Origin: Erysipelotrichaceae bacterium
GTDB taxonomy: Bacteria; Bacillota_I; Bacilli_A; Erysipelotrichales; Erysipelotrichaceae
NCBI GenBank assembly: GCA_016302195.1
Contig: JAEDOA010000031.1
Span: 1 to 13,479, forward strand
Length of the DNA: 13,479 bases
Direction: 5' to 3'
The notes beneath the pieces are model-generated. The model made no database searches and was not told the origin of the DNA. It was given only the letters and a program-made list of their open reading frames with translations. A program made the position numbers and the translations under genes. The first letter of the stretch is position 1. Each line of letters starts with the position of its first letter. This document shows, in pieces, positions 7,827-13,479 of this stretch.

Positions 7827-9359
7827 ATGACAGTATATAATGTAAATTTAGGTATAGGTTGGGCAAGTAGTGGTGTTGAATATGCACAGATCTATCGAGA
7901 ACAAGTCTTAAAAAAAGTGGGGATTCATTCTAAGTTCATTTTCTCAGATTTGATCTTGGCTAATAACATTGAAGATTTAACTAAAAATATTGGCTTTGAT
8001 GATGATGAAATTATCTGGTTTTACAATTTCTTCACCGATGTCAAGATTGCACCATCTGATTATCCGCTAGCCAAATTAGAAAAAGAGCTTCATTTGAAAA
8101 AGCGGGCTACTTCTAAGTCGGCTTCTGGAAATCAAATTACTTATGATCTAGCAGATGAAAAGATGCAAATCGTGGTTCGCTTGCATGATGCTAAAAAGCA
8201 AACGATTGATCAAGTAACCTACTTGTACAATAATCAATTGATTAAGCGCGACTTCTATTCATACACAAAATATGCGCGTGAATATTATGCAGGTACCGCT
8301 TCAAACAACTACGTTACTTTCCGTGAATTTTACAATGAAGATGGCTCAATTGCTTATATTCAACACTTGGATGGAAAGAAAGAGACTTTTGAATTTCCAA
8401 ATCATGAGATTTACTATTCAAAGAATGACTTATATTTGGAAATGATTAAGCGTCTGCATTTGACTAAAGATGACTATGTTATCTTGGACCGTGAAGATGA
8501 ACACGATGATGTGATTAATGGTCAATTATTCTTTGAGCATCACAACCCAGCTAAGTTGATAGTAGTTGTGCACGCAGACCACTATGATAGTCACTTCATT
8601 AACAAGAATGAAATTTTGTGGAATAATTTCTACGAATATCAATTCACTCACACTGATGAAGTTGCCAGCTTTATCGTATCTACCCCAAAGCAAAAAGAGT
8701 TGTTAGACCAACAATTTAAGAAATACTACAATGTTCACCCTCGGGTTGACTGCATCCCAGTTGGTAACCTGCCAAAATTAATGAAGCCTAAGGCTGAGAG
8801 AAAGCCATTTGGTTTAATCACTGCTTCAAGACTGGCTAGTGAAAAGCACGTTGATTGGCTAGTTAAAGCCGTCATCGCAGCTAAGAAGAAGTTGCCAAAG
8901 CTTAGCTTAGATATTTATGGTCAAGGTGGCGAATCCACCACTTTGCAAAACATCATCAGTGATCATCAAGCTGGCGATTATATTCGCTTGATGGGGCAAC
9001 ATGATTTAACTGATATTTATGAAAAGTATACTGCTTATGTTGCAGCATCAACTAGTGAAGGCTTCGGCTTGAGTTTGCTTGAAGCTGTTGGTTCTGGTTT
9101 AGCAATGATTGGTTTCGATGTACCTTACGGTAACCCTACCTTCATTGATAATAAAGAAAATGGTTATTTACTGCCATATGATGAAGATTGGCCAGAAGAA
9201 AAGAAGATTAAGGCTTTAACTGATGCGATTGTTAGAATGTTCAAGCATGCAGATTTGAAGAAATACAGTGAACATTCATATGAAATTGCTACCCCTTACT
9301 TAACAGATAACGTGGCAAAACAATGGAAGACAGTCTTGGAGGAATTGCAGAATGATTAA
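7827..9359 (+). CDS. gtfA: Adhesin O-GlcNAc glycosyltransferase, catalytic subunit GtfA
   Basis: GtfA, with GtfB, transfers the first GlcNAc from UDP-GlcNAc to Ser/Thr of the serine-rich adhesin in the cytoplasm. The 510-residue protein is a GT4-type GT-B enzyme. The N-terminal lobe opens with NVNLGIGWASSGVEYAQ, the usual glycine-containing acceptor-side loop. A beta-rich insertion at about residues 95-195 (YNEDGSIAYIQHLDGK) resembles the DUF1975-type add-on domain that contacts GtfB and the acceptor. VVVHADHYD (about 246-254) follows. The donor lobe has TASRLASEKH (332-341; Arg335 and Lys340 expected to contact UDP), DIYGQGG (362-368) and the EX7E motif EGFGLSLLE (Glu411, Glu419). GAGGA lies six bases before ATG 7827. 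The last 8 bases overlap gtfB. Residue roles are inferred from the family. Confidence 0.94.
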   Translation: MTVYNVNLGIGWASSGVEYAQIYREQVLKKVGIHSKFIFSDLILANNIEDLTKNIGFDDDEIIWFYNFFTDVKIAPSDYPLAKLEKELHLKKRATSKSASGNQITYDLADEKMQIVVRLHDAKKQTIDQVTYLYNNQLIKRDFYSYTKYAREYYAGTASNNYVTFREFYNEDGSIAYIQHLDGKKETFEFPNHEIYYSKNDLYLEMIKRLHLTKDDYVILDREDEHDDVINGQLFFEHHNPAKLIVVVHADHYDSHFINKNEILWNNFYEYQFTHTDEVASFIVSTPKQKELLDQQFKKYYNVHPRVDCIPVGNLPKLMKPKAERKPFGLITASRLASEKHVDWLVKAVIAAKKKLPKLSLDIYGQGGESTTLQNIISDHQAGDYIRLMGQHDLTDIYEKYTAYVAASTSEGFGLSLLEAVGSGLAMIGFDVPYGNPTFIDNKENGYLLPYDEDWPEEKKIKALTDAIVRMFKHADLKKYSEHSYEIATPYLTDNVAKQWKTVLEELQND

Positions 9360-10680
9360 TTTATTTGAACACTTTGATAAAGATTCTGAGGATTTTTTGA
9401 GATCAGAATTATACGCTAAGATTAAAATTCCTTCAGTTGCTATCCACGATAATGGTTTTTTACCAGAAGAAGTAGATTCACCAATCAAGTTTTATTGTGG
9501 CTTTCGTAAGGAAGGACACCCACTTTATTTCGATAAGGTGCCATTGCCAAAATATTGGCGCATTGATGCCACAAGCCAAAAGGCTGATGTTTATGATTTA
9601 GACCGTAAGCGAGCAGAAATTGCCTATAATTCAACCGATAATACACGTGAAGTCACTAAAGTACGCTGGCTTGATAATGATGGTAGAATAAGTTGGGTTG
9701 AACACTACAACAGTGTGGGTCAACTTTTTTCAAAAACATTCTATAATCAAGGAAAGGCCGTCCTTAGAAAGTACTTCAATCAATCAGGTAAAGAAGTTAT
9801 TACTCATAACTTGCAAGTAGGGGATATTTTCCTCAACTATTGCTGGTACCATAAGCACTTTGCCAATATTGCAGATTTTGTAGTCTTTTACTTAAAAGAA
9901 CGTAAGTATAACTTGGATCACATCTTCTACAATACTTTGAATGAATCACTTTCTGTTTCATTGGGTGTTGATGTTGCAGGTAGCGACGTTATGTTATGGC
10001 ATGAACATACTGGCGATGCTTTGCCAGGAAACATGGACTTCTTAATGCAAAGCAAGACTAGAACAAAGTACATCTTCTTCCAAAATTATCGTGAATGGAA
10101 AGATTCAAAAGCACTAATCCCAGCAGACACTGGTAATGTTAAGTTCGGCTTCTTTGGCTTAGTTTATCCTCATCCACGCAGCAATCAACTTCGTCGTAAG
10201 GCTTTGATCATGACCAACTCTGATCAAATTGAACATTTAAAAGAAGTAGTTGAGTCAATGCCTGATATTGAATTTAATATTGCGGCTGTAACTACAATGT
10301 CTGATAAATTATTGGCCTTTAAGAAATACGATAATGTGAAGACTTATCCTAATGTAAGTCGTAAGAAGACGGTTGAATTGTTTAAGGAGTGTGATGTCTA
10401 CTTTGACATTAATCACCAAAACGAAATTTTGAATGCAGTGAGAATCGCCTTTGAACAAAACATGTTGATCGTTGGTTTCAATAATACTTTGCACCAACCA
10501 AAATATGTCGCTGATAAAGCTATCTTTGCTCCTGATGACGTGAAGAAGATGAGAGAATTGGTAGAGAATTCTCTTAGCAATAGGGATGTAATGAAAGCAA
10601 ATATCGATTACCAACGCAAGATGGCAGGCGATATTTCAATCGATGAATTTAAAAAGACATTTGAGAAGTGTACGAAATGA
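9352..10680 (+). CDS. gtfB: Glycosyltransferase-stabilising subunit GtfB
   Basis: GtfB is the non-catalytic partner that stabilises GtfA and binds the Ser/Thr-rich acceptor. The 442-residue protein has the GT-B layout of GtfA but a degenerate active site. Where GtfA has EX7E, GtfB reads HQNEILNAVRIAFE (His355, Glu358, Glu368), a spacing that does not form EX7E. The N-terminal half includes a beta-meander (about residues 80-150) with repeated F/Y-x-x-x-G turns (DNDGRISW, SVGQLFSK, NQGKAVLRK, NQSGKEV), like the add-on domain of GtfA and consistent with an ancient duplication. It starts 8 bases inside gtfA behind a strong GGAGGA (9338-9343), so the two subunits should be translated in a coupled way. 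Its stop overlaps the next small gene as ATGA. The lack of catalysis is inferred from the missing motif and the known family. Confidence 0.93.
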   Translation: MINLFEHFDKDSEDFLRSELYAKIKIPSVAIHDNGFLPEEVDSPIKFYCGFRKEGHPLYFDKVPLPKYWRIDATSQKADVYDLDRKRAEIAYNSTDNTREVTKVRWLDNDGRISWVEHYNSVGQLFSKTFYNQGKAVLRKYFNQSGKEVITHNLQVGDIFLNYCWYHKHFANIADFVVFYLKERKYNLDHIFYNTLNESLSVSLGVDVAGSDVMLWHEHTGDALPGNMDFLMQSKTRTKYIFFQNYREWKDSKALIPADTGNVKFGFFGLVYPHPRSNQLRRKALIMTNSDQIEHLKEVVESMPDIEFNIAAVTTMSDKLLAFKKYDNVKTYPNVSRKKTVELFKECDVYFDINHQNEILNAVRIAFEQNMLIVGFNNTLHQPKYVADKAIFAPDDVKKMRELVENSLSNRDVMKANIDYQRKMAGDISIDEFKKTFEKCTK

Positions 10681-10868
10681 AAAATGATGATGAAAAGAAG
10701 AAACCAAGTTTAGTAGAAAAACATGCGCTGGATCGTTTAGACGAAGTAGAAAAGGATAAACGTAAAGCATATACTAAACGTGATGATAACCATTCGTGGC
10801 AAACTATTGTTGTAATAATCATTTTTGCAATCATTGTAGCTATGATGCTATTTTCAATGAAGTTTTAG
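10677..10868 (+). CDS. Small single-span membrane protein, Asp4-like
   Basis: This is a 63-residue protein with a highly charged N-terminal half (residues 1-38, many Lys/Asp/Glu, probably helical or coiled) and one clear C-terminal membrane span (about 42-60, WQTIVVIIIFAIIVAMMLF) ending MKF. The positive charges before the span predict a cytoplasmic N-terminus. In streptococci, asp4 and asp5 lie directly after gtfB and encode small membrane subunits that resemble SecE and SecG. Position, size and topology make this an Asp4 (SecE-like) candidate, but sequence identity is not obvious to me, so no symbol is given. I chose ATG 10677, which overlaps the gtfB stop as ATGA, because GAGAAG at 10663-10668 is eight bases upstream. 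GTG 10668 would add three residues but lies on the ribosome site itself. No second small gene follows before the terminator. Confidence 0.75.
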   Translation: MKNDDEKKKPSLVEKHALDRLDEVEKDKRKAYTKRDDNHSWQTIVVIIIFAIIVAMMLFSMKF

Positions 10869-10887
10869 TGGGAATAAAAAATTATCC

Positions 10888-10923
10888 CTAAACTAGAACC
10901 CCCGTAGTTCTGGTTTTTTGTTT
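10888..10923 (+). terminator. Rho-independent terminator ending the secretion cluster
   Basis: A 10-bp stem (10890-10899 paired with 10907-10916, one G-U pair) closes a 7-base loop (CCCCGTA) and runs into a T tract (TTTTTT, G, TTT). It lies about 20 bases after the small-gene stop. A weaker hairpin (GGGA...TCCC, 10870-10888) sits just before it. Confidence 0.88.
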
Positions 10924-10985
10924 AAAATAATAAAGCTAAAAATAACACGCTGTTTTTTAATGAGACACTGGTAAATAAACAACTA

Positions 10986-11014
10986 TTGAATATTTAATAA
11001 CATCGCTCTATAAT
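10986..11014 (+). promoter_or_regulatory. Promoter of the adhesin gene
   Basis: TTGAAT (10986-10991) and TATAAT (11009-11014) are separated by exactly 17 bases, close to the sigma-A consensus. Transcription would start near 11020-11022, leaving a leader of about 57 bases before ATG 11079. It lies downstream of the cluster terminator, so the adhesin can be transcribed independently of its exporter. Confidence 0.78.
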
Positions 11015-11078
11015 GAAATTGTGATATGTATTAGTAAAAGAATTAGTTAGTTAATGGTACTTCCAAAAAGTGATAAAT

Positions 11079-11279
11079 ATGAGAAAACAAAATAGAGATA
11101 AAAAGAAAAAGCAATTTAAGTATATTAGAGATCACAAGAAGAACGATAAGTTCGTCGATCCCGATGCCTTAAATGATAAGGGAGATAACAAGACCTTACG
11201 TGAAATCGCAGGTCTTGGTGCAGTATTAGGTGCAGGGGCTGCAGGTATGGCATTTATGCCGAATAACACTGTTCACGCC
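11079..11279 (+). other. Long glycine-rich signal peptide of the adhesin
   Basis: Residues 1-42 form a very long, Lys/Asp-rich N-region. Residues 43-60 form a hydrophobic core containing five glycines (45, 47, 51, 53, 56; GLGAVLGAGAAG). Residues 61-67 end in VHA, with cleavage predicted between Ala67 and Ala68. In GspB of Streptococcus gordonii, glycines in the core steer the preprotein away from the general Sec route, so the same is expected here. No YSIRK motif is seen; RDKKKKQFKYIRDHKK is the nearest basic stretch. Confidence 0.82.
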
Positions 11280-13479
11280 GCTGAACAAACCGCTGATCAA
11301 AAGTCAGCAGTTGTTGGTTCTACTGTAAAGTCAGAAGAAACAAGTACTGTATCTAGTGAAACCAAGCAGGAGAATGAAAGTAGTGAAACTACATCCACTA
11401 CGACTAGTGAATCAGATCAAGCAAATCAATCTGCAACTAAGTCTAAGTCTAATTCTGAAGCTTCAACTAGCGAAGGTACCAGTAATTCTAATGCTGAAAA
11501 TCAAAATTCTACTACTGAAACTGCTTCAGCTACAAAATCTGAAGTTAAGTCAAATGTAGGCTCTAAGGTTAGCTCTACTGCTTCTAATGCAAGTTTGACT
11601 CAAGCTAACAGCCTTAAAGAAGGTACCTCAACCAAGGCAACTTCTAACGTAAGCTTAACTCAGAGCAACAATCAAATTTCTGGTATTGCAAGTGCTTCTT
11701 TGAATATCAGCAATGTTAGCTCACAAGCAAGTCTTTCAGGCAGTGCAAGTGATGCTACTAGTTTGGAAAACAGCTTAAGCATTTCAAGAGCAACTTTGTC
11801 AGCTAAAGGCTTATCTGATGCAGCAATTGCTAAGATGCTTGGTGCTTCATTTATTGCAGATAGTACTGGATTACCTACAGGTGCAAAAGAAGTAAAAACA
11901 TTTGCAGATTTAGTTAAATACGCTAAGGATACTTCAGTTACAAGTATTGTGTTAGATAATGATATTGAAATTCCTGATGATAACTATCCAACTTTTAATC
12001 ACACCATGTCTATCTATGGTAGGGATCACAATATTGTTATGACCGCTAATACAGATACAGATAATCTTTGTATTAATAGCAAAGATGCGTCTGACCCTGC
12101 AGTTGTTACCTTTAATAATGTAAATATTTACAGTGCTTCTCAGTATGGTGCATTTTACTTGGGTACTGCTGGTGGTACGTTAGTTTTAAATAACGTTAAT
12201 ATGACTGGTGGTACCAGTATATGGTCTCAAACCGTTAATAATGGTCTTAAAACCATAAAGATAACGGGCAACGTTACTTCTAATATGGTTTCGTCATTTA
12301 AGAATCCAATTGATGGAACAACAGTAAACACTAATTTTTACGGTGGAACCAATAATATGGGTAGCACCCAAATCTATGGCGGTAACAATGTGATTATCGA
12401 CGATGGTGCCCATTTAACTCTTAATGGTAATAATTTAGTGGATGTAGGTATTTCACTAAAGGATAACGGTGATAGTGGTCAAGGACACACCCTCTCTGTC
12501 GGTAACAATGCAGTCTTAGATATCAATGGCTCTATAAATGTTAATATTTTAATGAACCAGCTTAATAATTACTGGTATGCTTTCAAAAATAATAATAACT
12601 TTAGTAATAACTTTACAGTAGGTAGAGATGCTACTGTTAATTTGTCGGCTGGTCATGCCAACTTAATTATGGGTAATAATTCAACAACTGATCCAATATT
12701 TAAGGATAGATTCAAGAACAATATTACCATTGGCCAATCAACCGTTACAATGAATGTTACTAATGGTAGTAACTATTATGATGGCAACATTATTTTTGGT
12801 GGAAATAAGTATTATACAGGAAATAAGCAAACTAATGATGAGAATTTTGTCTCTTCACCAACTAATGATATTAATTCAACTGTAAATATTAACGATAATG
12901 CTAATGTAATATTAAATGCAGCAGGAAACGCTGTAAACATTATTTCAAGTACCAATACAGTTGTTAATATCAATGATCCTCAACAAGTTGTATTAAACAA
13001 TCAGGGTGGTCTTGCATATAAGACTACTAATAAGGATGGTATAATAGTTAATACATACTATACAAATGTACAAGTTACCAATGGTAGTACTACTTTGACA
13101 AGTGATTATATTTCATCTGGTTCAAGTACAGTAGCTGGTAGTAACATGGTAAATAATGCTGCTGGTGCAGTTACTCCAGGTTCCACCAACACTATCATTG
13201 AATCTATGAAGGATAAAAATGCAACACCTGTGGAGCAAGTTTTGGATGGGGTTACTAACGCTAAAACCACAAAAGTTGTTTATAACGGTGAAACAATCCC
13301 AAGTCAAAGTTTGTCAGACAAATCATTGTCACAAGCAAGTCAAAGCAACTCAGCTAGTGTAGAAAGAAGTGCAGCTAGTGCAAGTGAAAGCTACGCTTCA
13401 CAACGTTCAGCAGATAGCTTGAGCCAATCAATTCACAACTCAGAAGCAAGTGAAAGTTATGCCTCACAACGTTCAGCAG
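11079..13479 (+). CDS. Serine-rich repeat adhesin, N-terminal part (runs off the window)
   Basis: This is the likely cargo of the accessory Sec system: a large glycosylated cell-wall adhesin. The 800 codons up to the window edge contain no stop. In order there is a 67-residue signal peptide and a Ser/Thr-rich segment (about 68-240) suited to O-GlcNAc. A region rich in Asn, Gly, Thr and Val follows (about 270-735) and has the look of a beta-solenoid (pectate-lyase-like) binding domain. From about 741 a second serine-rich region begins with 22-residue repeats (ASESYASQRSADSLSQS...). This order matches SRRPs such as those of Limosilactobacillus reuteri and streptococcal GspB. A C-terminal LPXTG anchor is expected but lies outside. 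ATG 11079 is chosen because it gives the typical Lys-rich start; the ribosome site (AAAAAGTGAT, 11066-11075) is weak. The cargo role is inferred from context and architecture. Confidence 0.93.
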   Translation, partial: MRKQNRDKKKKQFKYIRDHKKNDKFVDPDALNDKGDNKTLREIAGLGAVLGAGAAGMAFMPNNTVHAAEQTADQKSAVVGSTVKSEETSTVSSETKQENESSETTSTTTSESDQANQSATKSKSNSEASTSEGTSNSNAENQNSTTETASATKSEVKSNVGSKVSSTASNASLTQANSLKEGTSTKATSNVSLTQSNNQISGIASASLNISNVSSQASLSGSASDATSLENSLSISRATLSAKGLSDAAIAKMLGASFIADSTGLPTGAKEVKTFADLVKYAKDTSVTSIVLDNDIEIPDDNYPTFNHTMSIYGRDHNIVMTANTDTDNLCINSKDASDPAVVTFNNVNIYSASQYGAFYLGTAGGTLVLNNVNMTGGTSIWSQTVNNGLKTIKITGNVTSNMVSSFKNPIDGTTVNTNFYGGTNNMGSTQIYGGNNVIIDDGAHLTLNGNNLVDVGISLKDNGDSGQGHTLSVGNNAVLDINGSINVNILMNQLNNYWYAFKNNNNFSNNFTVGRDATVNLSAGHANLIMGNNSTTDPIFKDRFKNNITIGQSTVTMNVTNGSNYYDGNIIFGGNKYYTGNKQTNDENFVSSPTNDINSTVNINDNANVILNAAGNAVNIISSTNTVVNINDPQQVVLNNQGGLAYKTTNKDGIIVNTYYTNVQVTNGSTTLTSDYISSGSSTVAGSNMVNNAAGAVTPGSTNTIIESMKDKNATPVEQVLDGVTNAKTTKVVYNGETIPSQSLSDKSLSQASQSNSASVERSAASASESYASQRSADSLSQSIHNSEASESYASQRSA
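11280..11800 (+). other. First Ser/Thr-rich (SRR1-like) segment of the adhesin
   Basis: Residues 68 to about 241 of the mature adhesin are dominated by Ser, Thr, Ala, Asn, Glu and Lys (for example SSETTSTTTSESDQ) and show no regular fold. Two loosely repeated motifs are visible: SNASLTQANS and SNVSLTQSNN, about 20 residues apart. This is the expected site of O-GlcNAc addition by GtfA/GtfB, inferred from composition and position. Confidence 0.7.
11889..13280 (+). other. Putative beta-solenoid binding region of the adhesin
   Basis: From about residue 271 (KTFADLVKYAKDTSVTSIVL, then DNDIEI) to about 734 the protein shows short strands spaced roughly 20-25 residues apart and separated by Asn/Gly/Asp turns, such as VVTFNNVNIYS, LVLNNVNMTGG, LDINGSINVNI and VNINDNANVILNAAG. 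The opening resembles pectate-lyase-like adhesive domains of lactobacilli, where a helix capping the solenoid precedes I-V-L-x-x-D-I. The binding region of L. reuteri SRRP folds as a right-handed beta-solenoid. The ligand here is unknown. One cysteine (in DNLCINSK) is present, with no partner. Confidence 0.65.
13380..13479 (+). repeat. Start of a 66-bp tandem repeat array (22-residue SRR2 repeat)
   Basis: A unit beginning GCAAGTGAAAG at 13380 recurs at 13446, giving a period of 66 bases (22 codons). The 34 comparable bases (13380-13413 and 13446-13479) differ at three positions, all synonymous (AGC/AGT, TAC/TAT, GCT/GCC), so ASESYASQRSA is unchanged. The array continues past the window edge and its copy number cannot be seen. 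Confidence 0.85.

Noticed and set aside
10309..10614. A 101-codon - strand open frame inside gtfB
   Set aside because: It is antisense to a well-supported gene and has no independent support.
10668..10676. GTG start giving a 66-residue version of the small membrane protein
   Set aside because: The GTG overlaps the GAGAAG ribosome site, leaving no spacing. ATG 10677 has correct spacing and the common ATGA overlap.
11356..11559. A 67-codon + strand open frame starting MKPSRRMKVVKL
   Set aside because: It lies wholly inside the adhesin gene in another frame, and its Leu/Lys-rich composition is what the Ser/Thr codons of that gene give when shifted. It has no ribosome site.
13122..13307. A 61-codon - strand open frame inside the adhesin
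   Set aside because: It is antisense to the adhesin reading frame, and its Cys/Ser-rich translation fits no family.
13380..13479. Evenly spaced repeats as a possible CRISPR array
   Set aside because: The repeats lie in frame in an open coding sequence, have a period of exactly 22 codons, vary only at third positions and encode a Ser-rich peptide.

Overview
The window looks like chromosomal DNA of a low-GC Gram-positive bacterium, most likely a Lactobacillus of the gasseri/johnsonii/acidophilus type. The evidence is AT-rich sequence, strong GGAGG-type ribosome binding sites, TATAAT promoters, U-tract terminators, and a gene order known from Firmicutes that export serine-rich repeat adhesins. 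The species call is inference. All genes lie on the + strand.

Layout. (1) Bases 1-220 hold the 3' end of a phosphate-signalling gene (phoU), closed by a rho-independent terminator. (2) Bases 331-10868 hold a tight, apparently co-transcribed cluster encoding a complete accessory Sec (SecA2/SecY2) system and its O-glycosylation pair: secY2, asp1, asp2, asp3, secA2, gtfA, gtfB and a 63-residue single-span membrane protein resembling Asp4. Gaps are at most 13 bases, with short overlaps at asp1/asp2, gtfA/gtfB and gtfB/asp4-like. The cluster ends at a strong terminator (about 10888-10923). (3) A 210-base intergenic region carries that terminator and a near-consensus promoter (TTGAAT, 17 bases, TATAAT). 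(4) From 11079 to the window end runs the 5' part (800 codons) of a large adhesin. It has a long, glycine-rich signal peptide, a Ser/Thr-rich segment, an Asn/Gly/Thr-rich region that looks like a beta-solenoid binding domain, and the start of a 22-residue (66-base) serine-rich repeat array.

How the genes work together, from what is known of these families: GtfA and GtfB attach GlcNAc to Ser/Thr of the adhesin in the cytoplasm. Asp1-Asp2-Asp3 bind the preprotein, and Asp2 is thought also to acetylate the GlcNAc. The SecA2 ATPase drives export through the SecY2 channel, helped by small SecE/SecG-like subunits. The adhesin is then anchored to the cell wall, though its C-terminus lies outside this window.

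The system as a whole is a known type. The points that stand out here are an Asp3 with about 130 extra C-terminal residues, a lysine-rich insertion near the Asp2 N-terminus, only one recognisable Asp4/Asp5-type subunit, a TTG start on secY2, separate transcription of adhesin and exporter, and an array whose two visible units differ only at synonymous sites in their shared part.
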